64,000 nucleotides of DNA from Ostrinia nubilalis (taxonomy: Eukaryota > Arthropoda > Insecta > Lepidoptera > Crambidae). This document shows, piece by piece, positions 10,605 through 22,672 of the stretch (positions are counted from its first letter, which is position 1; the number at the start of each line of letters is the position of its first letter). Below the pieces are notes generated by a model that was given only the letters and a program-made list of their open reading frames with translations, searched no databases and was not told the origin of the DNA. A program made the position numbers and the translations under genes. The DNA lies in assembly GCF_963855985.1 (NCBI RefSeq), contig NC_087098.1, positions 14,342,501 to 14,406,500 on the forward strand. The letters run 5' to 3'.

Positions 10605-11815
10605 TAACTCGGCTTATTGCCTAAGATCAATACGTGATCGCTTCAATTCATCTAGGCGAGCAGTTAATCCTCCGGCCGCAAAATATTGATGAGATACTTA
10701 TTATGTTCAGCTCTTACCGTAATATCGTACGTGTTATTCGCCGTAACCTTGCAGGTACGGTCCTTGTGTTCACCCTGTTTTTCGTATGTCTTTTGTACCG
10801 TAAACCGTATCAACTAATATTCAAGGCTAGCGTAAATCTTTAGTTTTACGGGCGTGGATTTTAGCAAAATCCTTTCTACAAAAACTTCAACATTTTTGTC
10901 GTAAACTCTCCACGTCTTTGCCTACCACGGGAAAATTACCAGATATTTTGTTCGGTTTTGTTTGCATTATTTTCGGAAGATTTATAATACATTTTAAGGT
11001 TGTAATTTAGGAAGTATAGGCATAATTCTTACTGTTACTTCATTGGATCCCAGGTTATGTCATCATCATTATCAACATCCAATGGATGGGGTCTCCGTCA
11101 AATCCCTCCAAACTTTCAAAACTCCATTTCAAAATGTTATACCAATACTTCATGCATACCCATTTTCATATTATTCACATTTACTCGTATATTGTCGATT
11201 TGCCGATATTAGGTTTCTAGCGCCGCGCTGGAAACCATTCGGCGTGACTTTTCATACTTATAACGTATTTAGTTATAAAATCATTATAACATTGCATATT
11301 TCAAACGATTTATGGCCTGTGCTGTTTTATCACACCAGCCGGGTTAGGATGCGAGGCGTGATAAAATCTTATAGATCATTTTAGACGACAAATGTATGGC
11401 TTTATCGAGTAAATATTATTTTTTGTCATTTTCATCTTAGATGTTGATTAATTTACAGTAAGTGATATATAAAAGTTTACATAAGTACTCTTTTTAAACC
11501 GCATGGGATGTCAGTAAAGTAGGTCACGCTATCCCTTAAGTTATTTTTGAAAAACTTTTTCATAAAACGTAATTTCTTCCGGCCATATAAAACCGCTTTA
11601 TTTTCCTGCTAAAAAGAGGCTACATTATGAAAAACTGTTAGGAAGCTGAGAAACAATAAACTTGTATGACAAAACACTTTGAAAAATTCAGGGGTCATGA
11701 ATAATGTGGGTACTTTTAAAGTCCAGCATATTGGAAGTCGTTCCCGCGGCGGGGGTAGAAAGTTGTGACCTCTGAGCCACAACAAAGATATGTACGTACA
11801 GTAGGTACGGTTGAT

Positions 11816-11905
11816 AGTACATCAGACTTTACGTTTTTGTTGCAAATTCGTTCCTATTAGAACTACATAAAATACCATAGTGCTTACCTGTCGTCTGTCT
11901 GCACA
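11816..11905. repeat. short GACAGCAC/GTGCCGTCG repeat, diverged copy
   Basis: It contains TTGTTGCAAATTCGTTCCTATTAGAACTACATAA and ends near CTGTCGTC, matching the order of blocks at 3875-3976. It is degraded at both ends. Confidence 0.4.
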
Positions 11906-12036
11906 TTAATATCGTCTCTAGTGTATAGACGTGCGGCCGACTTTTTAGTCCATTTTCATTAAGGACTTCTTAGCAGTATTAGATTAGTTGTTTAGAATAA
12001 AATGTGGTTCATTATTGTGAGTCTGTATACTGTAGA

Positions 12037-12065
12037 TTCAAGCCTGTGCCAATCACAGGCTTGAA
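12037..12065. repeat. perfect 12-bp hairpin
   Basis: TTCAAGCCTGTG and CACAGGCTTGAA are perfect inverted complements around the 5-base loop CCAAT. The surrounding sequence contains further loose symmetry (AACCAACCGAT / ATCCAACCAATCACAATAAT), so it may be the centre of an old palindromic element. No promoter or RNA gene context was seen. Confidence 0.6.
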
Positions 12066-14317
12066 CCGGAACCAACCGATATTGAAATCCAACCAATCAC
12101 AATAATAACTATGATTTAGCTCAGGCATCATTTTGAACACAAAACAGAAGTGCTTATGGAACTTTGACACGTCCCAAGATGAATTGAAATCCCAATACCC
12201 ATTTAGAAATACTCGCCGTACCTATTTCTGATGTAGATCAAGAAATCGTCGATTCTACCCACAAGATGGCTATGAATAGCGATCGTAAACCTTGGCGAAA
12301 GGCTGTTATCGTAATTTTTTTATTTATTTATTCCACAATCATATCTCTAACATTACATTGTGTTGCTAATGCATACACAATGCTACCGCCATCTGTGTTG
12401 ATTGTGCCCGAACCAAACTAAAGTCTTTACGGATCATCGCAAGAGCGCGCGAAGAATATGTAGTTCGGTCAATGGCTTAAGTTTTGATGTGTTTTTCTCT
12501 ACATTATTGGCTAAAGTAGTTCTTGGGGGTTTGCGTTTGATAGTAGCTATTGAATAAACTTATTACCTCAAGAAAGGGGTACAAAATGTGTGCAGATTGT
12601 ATTTAGTAGCCAATTAGGTAGGATAGCTACAACTGACAACACTATAGTCAATTGACCTATTTTTGGAGCCGTCAAAACGCGACTTGCATAGGTATTTTTT
12701 GTTACAAAGAGAATATCGTCGCTAGTTCGCGATTATATTGATTATTTATGGCATTTTGTTGGTCCGCTAACAGGCCCCCAAAGCAAACAGCCAATACATT
12801 GACGGCTGGCGACATCAATTTATTCATAGCCCGGTGGCCGACCGACTAAGGGCTTATTCCCCTCCCCGTGTGCGGTCAAGTCATAGGTTAATTACGTGAA
12901 AATTTGAACAAAACTCTTTTTTGCTCTTGGCTCCGTTTGCCTTAAACCGTTTCATTATCTTTGGAAGTGACTTTTGGGATCCTTTCTTAGCAGATGCCTA
13001 CGTCATAATAATTTTATTATCTGTTTGCCAATTTCAGCGCAATCCGTTCAAAGGTTTGAGTTGTGTGTTGATGATAGATCAGTACAGAATTAACATACAC
13101 TGTCATACACCTTTTATTTGTTTATCGTAGTGTAGTTTGACCAGCCTTTATCGGAAAAAAGTACGAATTACAATAATGAAACCGAATGATCCAGCTCGTT
13201 GCATCAATTTGCATTATTTTCCCCAATAGTTGTTTAAAGCTGTTTAATTGGAAGTTAATTAATGCCTCTTTAACACGACTCGTACCAGATGAGACCTGCC
13301 AAATTCATGATATGCGTTGATTTTTGTTTGCTGATAAATTACGAGTTTAATGGCTTTATTTTAGTAGAAATCGTTGATGAAAATAAATATTTAAAAAGAA
13401 CAGATAACTGTCGCTAGCCAGTATGAGGCTGTTTTCTATTTACTCAATTTTTAATGGCATGCCATATCAGTGGTTGTAAACTCCGCTCTAATGCGTGTCG
13501 ACAGCGGACCAGTGCGTGATATTGCTAATATGATAATACAAAACTCAGGTATTTCCTACGGACGCGTCTATTTGTCTTCAAATAAAGACTTCCCGTAAAG
13601 AACCACGCATGTTTTATGTGAAAACGTTGGAAACTACCCAAAAGGGACTGATTAGGATTTGCCCGTTTTGATCCCAGCTAAAAGGGCTTCCCAAAACGTA
13701 AAGGACTCATATTTTATTTTCTGCCAGGATGCCGTAGTTTCGTAGCTATCCCTGAGGGCTTATACTGAAGAGTTTGTTTGAGTTATTGTATTGCACGTCA
13801 AGCAACTAACTGTGTTTGCGTAGATTCTATGCTATTGGATATGGACAGGGATTATTCAATCTCATGTTCATTGTCAAAAATATTATATCGCTAGCATTTT
13901 AACTCTTTAAATGTTGGCATATGAAGTATCTGATTAGTATTATGTGGTCCAAAGTGGTAACACAATGCAATATGTAGGAACAAGAAGACACTGCGAAAAA
14001 CTATAAAGATTTAGCTTCATCCTTATCAAGAAATCAATGCACGGTCCTTATTAGTAGCGATAGATTTAGATATTGGAAGATATTTTTGCGGCAAACCTAA
14101 TCTTAGAACTGAGCCACACGTGTCGGCTAGCCTGATATTCTAACCCAGATTATTTTCACATGAAAAGGCAACATAACTGTTCCCTGCATCCCTTGTTTGG
14201 GTTAGGCAATTAGTAATATTCGAAATAGAATCGCGGTCGAGTAAAAATACTCGTTAAAAATACACCAGATTCGGAATGTTCGGATAGCAGCGCGATTATG
14301 AATTCATATCTACACCT

Positions 14318-14405
14318 GAGACTGAACATTTTGGTTGCAAAAACGCACCTGTTCCAACCATATAAGGACCAGTGTTTAGCTTGATTTGACGTGTGTCGTA
14401 CGACC
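14318..14405. repeat. short GACAGCAC/GTGCCGTCG repeat, diverged copy
   Basis: The blocks TTTTGGTTGCAAAAACGCAC and TTGACGTGTGTCGTACG follow the order of the copy at 3875-3976, but with many differences. The assignment rests on this colinearity only. Confidence 0.35.
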
Positions 14406-14921
14406 CCGACATTAGCATTGAAAGTTAAGTAATATCTGTGGGTTTACTGCGCATCGTTTGAGTCTAGTTTTTATTACCCGTTACGCGTGGGCGAGTTTTT
14501 AATAATGCAGGCAGATGCAGTTGGTTCACATACGTTACGTTTTTGGATGAGGCATAATCCATTATTCCCGCAGCGTCGTGTGTTGCATATAGGTGTTATA
14601 ATATTGATTAAATAAGCAGCTCGATCCTTCTCCATACAAATAAATAAATATCAACTACTCAGTGATGTGGTGTACTTTGTTTGAAAGCTCCTCAAGATTT
14701 TCGTTATTCTGCATAATATCGACTCTACAAAGTGCCCTTTGTCTTCAAAAAGTGCCTTACTTAACTGACCACCCTGAATGTTGTCTGCCTTATATCTTAA
14801 CGACGCCTACCTGTACAAGGCTCTTTAGGACCAAAGTTTTGAATCTCATCGCAGTAATTTCAAAAGCTTCGCTGCCACTTGAAATTTTCTAGTGCCATTT
14901 GAATGCAGAGATATTTTTTTA

Positions 14922-15062
14922 TCCTCAACGAGGAAGCTCTTGACCTGTATCTCACCTTTTGGTAACTGATGATCAGGCCGAAGGTGAAAGCGAACTTCAC
15001 CCTGAATCCTCAAACCACGAAGGAACTGGCTATCTTACCTCTAACTGCCGGAACACAACATG
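14922..15062 (+). repeat. interspersed repeat with GATGATCAGGCCGAAGGTG, copy 1
   Basis: It has the blocks TTATCCTCAACGAGGAAGCTC, CCTGTATCTCACCTTTTGG, GATGATCAGGCCGAAGGTG, AATCCTCAAACCACGAAGGA and ACTGGCTATCTTACC. The same order is at 27467-27598. It looks like the 3' part of a non-LTR element, but no coding part is attached. Confidence 0.65.
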
Positions 15063-16065
15063 CATTTTTCGTGAATGAGATAACATGAGTCCGTGGATTT
15101 AACTAGTACCTAAGTACATAGTGTATTTAAGTTATGTAGAGCTAGACTTTGCTTTCCCATGCGTCCAGCCGGCCAAAGCTACTGGGTTTACATCCATTGT
15201 GATCTTATCAAGGCGAATTTATATTGGCCCGGGCCAGGGCAAAACATGGCTTAAGATAAAGAAACAAGGTGAATTGTTCGCTCAATTTATGCGGGGAACG
15301 ATAACGTCAGCATTACCGTTAACTACGTCACTGTCGAATGTCTTGGTGACGTATTGTGGATCGGATTTGTTTGGGCAGCTTTTGTTCCGATTTTATTTAG
15401 CCCGCATTGTCCTGGCATTCGTCTATCTATATCTATACTCCATAGATAGGAGGGTCAAGTTGAATTTGATTCAGAGAAGTCATTATTTCTTACAAGTACA
15501 GGAAGAGAAGTATTCTTGATCCATGAGTTTAATACGATATCGCACAATCGTTTATGACTTTCCAATTGCCCAATTTTATGAGGACTGCTTTATACTTTGG
15601 TAGTATTTGCTGCTACTAAAAAATAATAATATCATTTGCTTTTATGGCACTTTGCCACTAAAAAGTTATAGGTATTTGACTGAAAACTAAAGTTTAATGA
15701 GTTTTTGGGGTAATGAGAGATTTTTAGAAAAGTTGTGCATTTTTTCGCTATGTCAACTACACAATTTGGATGCTTTTATGTGCGAAATGAACACCTATTG
15801 CTTCGAAATTTCCTCCTGATCTGATGATGCAGTCAAAAGAAGGCCATGAAAAAAACTTATTTCATAATCTCATTTTACTTTCACTTGCTTTACTTATTGC
15901 GTGCGATTGCAAAGCATTGTCAACTGTTAAGTGTTTTGATTAAAAGCAGAGATTCGCGATCTGTGTTCGCGATCAATTACTGTTCTTAATTGATAATAAA
16001 TAATTATATTAATTACCTAGGATCCATTTCATCTTGCCGAGATCAGAAACACGGAGTGTGTTATT

Positions 16066-16313
16066 CACCAACTCGACACAGGAGACTGGACATAAGTGTG
16101 TCCAGTTGGTGAAACTCAAAATTAGTATCAATTATTATTTCGTCATCTGGACACGCCAAGAAATTAAAGCATAGTCGGTGAAATCATAAAAGTTGTTATA
16201 GTATTTAAGTAAAAATCTTAAGTGTGTCCAAATGACGAAATAATAAGTGATACTTTGAGTTGACCAACACTAGACACAAGTGTGTCCAGTTTCTTGTGTC
16301 GAGTTATTCAATA
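16066..16313. mobile_element. about 250-bp near-palindromic element, CACCAACTCGACACA ends
   Basis: The left arm reads TATTCACCAACTCGACACA, ACTGGACATAAGTGTGTCC, AGTATCAATTATTATTTCGTCATCTGGACAC. The right arm carries the inverse of these blocks in order and ends CTTGTGTCGAGTTATTCAATA. Within each arm the GGACACAAGTGTGTCC block is itself a small palindrome. There is no ORF. This is typical of a MITE that folds almost end to end. Confidence 0.75.
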
Positions 16314-17929
16314 ACTATGGAGTTCCTAATGTTAGTTTCTAGACAGAAATAATGACTTGCTGGCGGTTTTGTCGGTTACAGTTAATTCTAAACCAAAATA
16401 TGTAAGTTTGAATTAATTGTACTGTTTAGGACTGCTTACACTTAAAAAATTAGATCAACAAACTATCAGTTAAATGTTTATTTTTTGATGCTGCATTCTG
16501 ATTTATTTTCCCAGTAAAGAAGCCGGTAAAAGTTAAATTGACAATGAAAGTACTGAATATACTTACATTATTAAGATTCAATAAATATGTAGGTATGCAC
16601 TTTGATTGACTGTGACATGCTAGTTATTCATTTTTTGTTATAATATTTTTAGTTTTTTTTATTATTTACAACTGACGGAGAAGTATTTATTAAGATTTTT
16701 TTTCTAGAGAGTTTTTTCGACGTCGTAGTTCCTTCATAAGCGCTTGCGTTGTATATGAAATCTGATTCAGGTTCGGTTTCCTAAAAAGGGAAATACTTAC
16801 ATGAAAAAGTAATTAGTTTCACGTTTACTAGATTAGTAATAAAAAGGAGCGATAAGACCACGCAACAAACGGTCATTGTAACTTTAATAACTAGCGTACT
16901 ATCACGTCAAGTGCTGGAAAAAATTGTACCTAAAGGGTAAAGAAATAAGATTTACCAATTTGTGGAAAGAAATAAAATTTTACTTACCTGAAAAAGAAAA
17001 TCGCATTTGACCCAAATCAGGGATCTGTATTGTTGTAGATCTTATATTTCTGAAGTTGGTTCCATTTAGAAGCAATTCTTTTCTAACAACGGCTTTGTGC
17101 CTGGGGGCCAGTCATTAGATAGCCCAACTATTTTTAGGTCGTGATAACAGATGGCATCGCAATTAGGTAGTAGACTGTTATCAGGGTGACAATCAAGATA
17201 ATTAATTAATGGAGAATGTTTCGTTTTCTATTTTCGAACGAAAAGGAAAGCTATTAGAATCTAAATTATTATTCTGGTTTTCGGGCACACTGATGAATGG
17301 TTCGCGGACTACACTTAAAAACTCAAGTGTAGTCCATCTGTGAGTTACGTCCCCGCGCAATACAAAAATGCTTGTGCAAGTATGAACGTTGTATCTGCAT
17401 GTATTGGTTAGGGTGTTCATGTGCACAAGCTTAATGCTTACTTACTTCGGTTCGGAAGTCCAAAAGTATTTTACCTATTATTTATGCCTGTTTGCAAACA
17501 AAAGTTTTACGCATTCACGGGTCACTTGCTATAGCAATTACTTGTGTAGGGAAGTAATGGGATCAACCGGGACCGCCAATAAAGCTTGGGTAAGTCGAAG
17601 GAGAGCCAAACTGTGGACGGATCGGGAAGTATTTGAGAGGATTTATTATTTATACAAAGGAATAAGTCATGGGAAACGTGTTCGGGTGAGATCGAAGACA
17701 AATTGGGGCTACGGGAAAAATATTCGGGCGCTTCTGTTTTTTCGTGGGAAATTATTTAGCTCCCTCAAACGGCTCTCAGTTATAAGTTTGGTTTCATTCC
17801 TTGATAAGCCAAATAAATTAAATTCTGTAATGATTTCCAGTTTGATTAAGACAGTACAGACTTGCATCAATCTCGTTAAGTGTTCTGAAGCTGAAATAAG
17901 CTTAACTTTTTAAGGTGAAGCACTTACAG

Positions 17930-18740
17930 GGCAGATAATGTACCATCTTAGACTGCATCTTACTTATAGCCTGACCAGGAACATAAAAACCCTGGCATAG
18001 AGGCGCGTCAATTGCATTTGATAGTGCAACACTGAGTACAGTCGTACCTGTGTTAAATTAATAGGCTAACTTTATGTATCAGGATTCAGGATTAGGGGCT
18101 AATTTGATATTTTCACAAATTAACGAAAAAATATTATTATAGGTAACCTGGTTTAAATAAATTAAATGAAACCATCAATCGAGTTAGTAGGATTTATTTT
18201 ATTATTCATCAATAATCAAATTCAGAACTTGAATGTTCAACTGCAATGTCTGCTCATGAACGCTTCAAACTCGGTACTTCTTTCCCAATTCCATAAAATT
18301 CAACACTTAGAAAGTGACAAAAACTTTAAAATAGGTATTTGAAACAAACCACAGCTAATTTTCATAGTGGACTGTACTATACGATAAACATGTCAGTCAA
18401 TTTGACAACCTTTGTCGGAAACATTATTCAATGAAAATATTGTCCGAACCCTTAGTATTTCTCTTCGACAAATATTTTAACACATTGTGAACCACTTTTC
18501 TTTCAAGACTATAAAAAGATTTTAGCATTTTAATTCACAAAATCAATTGCGCACATTTAAAATAAAGTTTGTTTACACTTTGACAGCAATAGACTGACAT
18601 GCAAGGTGACATGTCAATGAAGTTTTCAGTTACTGTTGCCATTAAAAGAAATTAGTACCATTAGTTTTCCGCAACATGGCGAGGGTTTTTATGTTCCTGG
18701 TCAGGCTATAACACTAGGTGCGATTGCGGTCCTTGCGGCG
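17930..18740 (+). repeat. interspersed ACTGCATCT repeat, copy 3, split by a transposon
   Basis: The left half 17930-17966 (CAGGGCAGATAATGTACC, GACTGCATCTTACTTA) and right half from 18709 (TAACACTAGGTGCGATTGCG) join to match 9655-9726 once the element at 17967-18708 and one TA are removed. Confidence 0.8.
17967..18708. mobile_element. 742-bp TA-duplicating inverted-repeat element, copy 2 (opposite orientation)
   Basis: The ends TAGCCTGACCAGGAACATA and its complement are flanked by TA (17965-17966, 18709-18710). The uninterrupted repeat at 9655-9726 provides the empty site, so a 2-bp TA target duplication is demonstrated rather than assumed. The sequence is the reverse complement of 4500-5242 with about 3% differences. 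Both copies lie in the same intron, so the transcript can form a roughly 740-bp stem. Confidence 0.92.
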
Positions 18741-19340
18741 ATGCTTCTTTTTATACATGAAAAGGCAGGTTGCGGTCAAAACCTTCCTTTTCATGTTTTA
18801 TGCATGAAGCATCTTTTCTAGTTGTAATATGTTCAAAAGTTTACAGTAAAAATATTAGTAATCTGATGTTTTGAAGGTGACTGCATCTAGCGATCTCTGA
18901 ATTGAATCTAAATTAATGTCGTTTAAAGATCGTTTTCCCGATGTAGAGTCAACAACGAAATGTAGTCACAACCCGTTCGATACATACATTTAATTAATTA
19001 TAATTAATATTGTACGTTACGTCACAATATATCCGTCCTTCACGGTCCTTGCTTCGGAATCACGAGGTTCATTAATATTTGCGGAGCACCGTATCATTTG
19101 CAGACCTCAAATACTGCACGATGTGTGTCATCGTTAATACCAGTGTTTGTGAACAAGCGAGATATTATTATGATATGCACTGAGATAGGTAGAGGACGAT
19201 TTGTCTTTGTTAGGTGGTTACAAACCTACACTCAATTCTTATAATCGGTGTGTGATTCAAGGATGTGTGTGTCGGTCATTAGTTTTATTTTCGAGGTCCT
19301 GGTTAGTCACAAAACCAAGTCACTGTTGACTTTTATCACA

Positions 19341-19496
19341 ATAATATAAAGGCGAAAGTTTGTAAGTATGTTACTTCTTCACGTGTAAACGGCTGGAGCG
19401 TTTTAATAAAATTTGGTAAGGAATTAGCTGACACCCTGGATTAACACATAGGCTACGTTTTACCGGGAGTAACACCGCATCGCGAAGCACAGCTAG
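19341..19496 (+). mobile_element. diverged Lep1-type Helitron remnant
   Basis: It contains GGCGAAAGTTTGTAAGTATG, ACTTCTTCACGTGTAAACGG, GGAATTAGCTGACA and a 3' end CACAGCTAG followed by T. The order matches the better copies at 25276 and 63080. The 5' TC end cannot be placed exactly. Confidence 0.6.
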
Positions 19497-20166
19497 TTTA
19501 TTTAAATAATAGTTTGGTTACGACTTATTAACAGTGTTCATAAACTTCAAGAGACGTTAATAAAATACAATAAAATTACTTAAAATCAACTATAACTTAC
19601 GTAAGGTCTTAACCTTAACTTATAACCATCAATCTAAAGTTCTAAACTATCCAAAACTATAGTAACCTATTGTTGATGAGCACCTTCATGCTGTATAACG
19701 TAGAGCTGGCTAGCTGGAACCGCTATGATAGAACTGTCATTTATATTCAAATGTGATGTTGTCTTTAGCTGTGTAATGGCTGTGCCGAACTCTCTATTGT
19801 AAATATTCTACGTGTGCTTTGATACCAATATATTTATTATGTTACTACCAACCACTGTGTTTATTGCTCTGTAGCGGACTTAATATATCCCTAACACCTA
19901 TGAGCGCCTTAAGAGCAAAACACTTAGTTCTAGCTGCTAAAGCCATTATCAAAATGGATTGTTTCACTTTGCCACTTAACGTAAATGTTAAAGTTAAAGG
20001 TTTCTTTATTATTATGACTTGTAAAGGTTTGAAGCTCACAGTGATGTCGTACAATCCCTTTAGCGAGGGAAAGTGCAATTGCAACTTGCACGCTTGCATC
20101 ATCCGAGACTGGTCCGGGCGCATAGCGCGAGTGAATCCTACTTGCTAAGTAAGTTTACCACTTTAT

Positions 20167-20312
20167 CGCCCGTATTCACAAACATTACTATGAGGTCTCA
20201 CAGTGCGCGTGGACGCACAGGGTGACACATGAAACGATCACAGAGCTCTATTCAACGCTGTGCGTTCGATTTGCTGCTTTACTTAAGCAAGCAGCGTTTG
20301 TGAATACGGGCG
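20167..20312. mobile_element. 146-bp MITE, ends CGCCCGTATTCACAAACA
   Basis: The left end CGCCCGTATTCACAAACATT and right end GTTTGTGAATACGGGCG are inverted complements. The interior has GAGGTCTCACAGTGCGCG and CACAGAGCTCTATTCAACG. Other copies are at 24622-24764, 24765-24882 (inverted) and 39471-39548 (truncated). Confidence 0.85.
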
Positions 20313-21429
20313 TATATCTGGCACTTGCCCTATACGAGAGGGTAAATATGCAATCCTTTTTGGATACTGTTAAATGAGACACAGATTAGTCCAACAATGC
20401 ACAGGTCACCATTTGTGCCGTGATTAAGTTTTTTTTTAAAATAACCAATTTGTAGCTAGCAGTAATCGTGTGTTATACATACTTTTTGGGCGGAATTTTT
20501 ATCGAAAAAATTACCTATTGTAAAACATCAGAATTGTAAAACGTAATTAAAATTTGGGATTACATTTTTTCGTCGTAAATAATAAGCCGTTGTAAAATAA
20601 CGCCAACTAAAGGATCACTTGGAAATCAACATAGGTTGTTGTATTTTAAGTAGGTAGTAAGTTATCCCGACGATGTTATATTGATAAATACAACCTCCTC
20701 TACCAATTAAACTGAGTTAAAAATCCTAAAGGTATTTAAGACTTGATTATCTTGAGTTAAAGCGGAGCTTAATCACTTAACACTTATCAAAGCTTTACAA
20801 ACTTTAGCTTTTAAGATAAACTTTCTACTTCTAATTAAAGACTGAAAATCTGTGGCCTCATTAACCCATTTTATGAAGTGGTGTATGACAACACATAGAC
20901 AGTTTAAAACAAATAGCCAACATAACATCGAAAATCCAGCAGTTTGTTTGATTGGCAGTTAATTTAACTTTGTTTTAATTAACGTTTACTTCCAATCAAG
21001 GCAGCTTACAGATACGGGTGGTGGTGATAATAAATTCACAAATTGAGTGCGAAACCGAACCGAACATTCTGTTCAAACTATTTTACTATGTTTACTAAAC
21101 TGCAAAACCGTAGAACTAGCTTTCAAATATATTTTTTATGTTATGACTGAATGAAATAAAAAATCCATGTTTGCATAATAGATATGAGACCTATTCTGTT
21201 CTGTCAAATATTCAACCAATCACATGCTTGAATTTACGCAAGTTTGAATTAAAGTTAGAAGTTTATTTTCTATAATAACAGAGGGAGGATATGCAATTTT
21301 TATGAGTAAAGAGAGAGTCTCTCTCTCTAATGAGTGAGACTCAATGTTAAAATATGATAACAGTGACTTTTCACCAGCAAGCTTAGAAATAAATGGTTTT
21401 TACAAAACCAATCTATGTTCTTCTGTTTC

Positions 21430-21600
21430 ATTTCGTTGCGGGTCCAATGACAGTTTAACTTTCCCCCGCCCCGGGATAAACTTGACCTTCACTGGTTGGG
21501 TTTTTATTGGCGGTCAAGCTGTAGATCCTGGCTACACAGGAGTTGCAGTGGTGGGAAAGAGTGGTGGGAATAGTCCCGTAAAACCAATCTGATTCGTGTT
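21430..21600 (+). repeat. interspersed repeat with GATCCTGGCTACACAGGAGT, copy 1
   Basis: The blocks TTTCGTTGCGGGTCCAATGA, CCGGGATAAACTTGACCTTC, TTATTGGCGGTCAAGCTG and GATCCTGGCTACACAGGAGT also occur on the minus strand at 30805-30955 and around 25890-25935/26422-26480. It gives the empty site for the insertion at 25936-26421. Confidence 0.7.
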
Positions 21601-22011
21601 TTGCTGCATCTAAAATTGTATCGTTCACCGATTTTAACTTAATAATACGGGTTTGCCTAACAAATACAAAACGATAGCATTTCATATCGGATAGCATATT
21701 ATTGTACCAGCTAATTGTTTACCCGAATGTGACGCATTCTAAATTAACTGCATTTGTACGCTATGCGCCAATAATTTAGGTATTGTTTATGTATTATGAA
21801 ATTGATAGTAATAATATTAAACGCAGTAATGCATAAAACATTTTATGTTGCCGCCGTATTATAGGATTTGTCATAACGTTTAAGTGTACATTAACCGACC
21901 TATTTATCAAATCCTATCCATACAGTGTTATAAATGTGCAAGTAATTCTGTTCGGACGGACCTTTTTAAGCTTGAACCACGATTTTGATGGATATAGAGA
22001 TAGTTCATTTA

Positions 22012-22187
22012 GCCTAGGCGCAGACCACCGACTTTTAGTCTGCCGATAGTTGGACCCGATTTTAATTTGTATGAAGAATCGGCCGATATCAAATCGGTGT
22101 ACTGTGCGCACTTTCATACATCTCCCTACTGATTAACAGCCCGACCCAACTATCGGCCAACTATGAGTCAGTGGTCTGCGCCTAGGG
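22012..22187. mobile_element. 176-bp MITE, ends GCCTAGGCGCAGACCAC, TTA TSD
   Basis: The ends GCCTAGGCGCAGACCACC and GTGGTCTGCGCCTAGGG are inverted complements, flanked by TTA (22009-22011, 22188-22190). The interior includes CGATAGTTGGACCCGATTTT and GTGCGCAC. Copies at 36126-36303 and 39946-40120 have the same TTA-type (or CTA/TTA) flanks, as in PIF/Harbinger MITEs. It ends about 185 bp before the EXT2 exon. Confidence 0.85.
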
Positions 22188-22371
22188 TTAGTCTCCACAG
22201 CAGAAGGACGATCCTCTTTAAAGTCTCTACCAGAGGCAAAAGAGAGCATTTGGTTGGCCTACACTCCTCAGTCTCACGCTAGACAGACGGGTTGAGGAGG
22301 CCTGAAGTTCGTATATTTCTTTCTGGTGGAATTATGTGAGGTATATTTAAGTTTAATTATTTTGTTTCCAG

Positions 22372-22492
22372 TTTCGACGTGTGGCGCGAGTTCCCCGACC
22401 GCATAGTGGGGTTTCCGTCCAGGCTGCACGTATGGGACAACGTGACCAGCTCCTGGCGGTACCACAGCGAGTGGACCAACCAGATATCCATG
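22372..22492 (+). CDS. sotv: EXT2 (sister of tout-velu) exon
   Basis: This is a 121-bp internal exon. Its first T completes the glycine codon left by 3847, then [40 protein letters not shown] follow. This matches the EXT2 block between the DDD motif and the acceptor-binding part of the GT64 domain. Vertebrate EXT2 has the same [17 protein letters not shown] and SEWTNE pattern. The acceptor is TTTGTTTCCAG and the donor is GTGAGT at 22493. It ends in phase 0 and the next exon begins VLTGAAF. EXT1 and EXTL3 differ at several of these positions, which is why EXT2 is chosen. Confidence 0.96.
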
Positions 22493-22546
22493 GTGAGTTG
22501 GGAGTTATGACGTCGTGGTCGTCTTAAGTCGCTGACGTAGCCCGCC

Positions 22547-22672
22547 GGATTAGCATGTTGAAGTGGCAATGGGCAGGGCACATAGTACGCAGATGGTTGA
22601 TGGGACAGCAAGGTTCTGGAGTGGAGGCCTATGTTCAGCAGTGGACGTCCTGTGGCTGAAATGATGATGATG
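22547..22672 (+). mobile_element. LINE 3'-end fragment with internal deletion
   Basis: It carries TTGAAGTGGCAATGGGCAGG, GCAAGGTTCTGGAGTGGAGG, then jumps to the terminal CCTATGTTCAGCAGTGGACG and a GATGATGATGA tail. It is the same family as 288-2601, with about 130 bp of the usual 3' coding end missing. It starts only 54 bp after the exon donor. Confidence 0.75.

Larger units (their letters stand above)
3848..22371 (+). other. sotv: EXT2 intron, 18.5 kb, transposon-rich
   Basis: The intron runs from donor GTAAGT (3848) to acceptor TTTGTTTCCAG (ending 22371). The repeats listed separately inside it account for only part of its length. The rest (for example 5560-6300, 6480-7790, 10605-11815, 12070-14310, 15062-16065, 16314-17929 and 18741-19340) is AT-rich sequence in which no exon, RNA gene or named repeat was recognised. 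Several open frames up to 174 codons occur but show no similarity that could be recognised. Confidence 0.85.

Noticed and set aside
15121..15519. 132-codon open frame
   Set aside because: No domain, no conserved motif, and it begins a few bases after a repeat. Not supported as a gene.
17389..17913. 174-codon open frame in the large EXT2 intron
   Set aside because: It is long for AT-rich DNA but has no recognisable domain, a mixed composition and no splice or promoter signals tied to it. It abuts a repeat at its 3' end and may be a chance frame or part of an unrecognised element.
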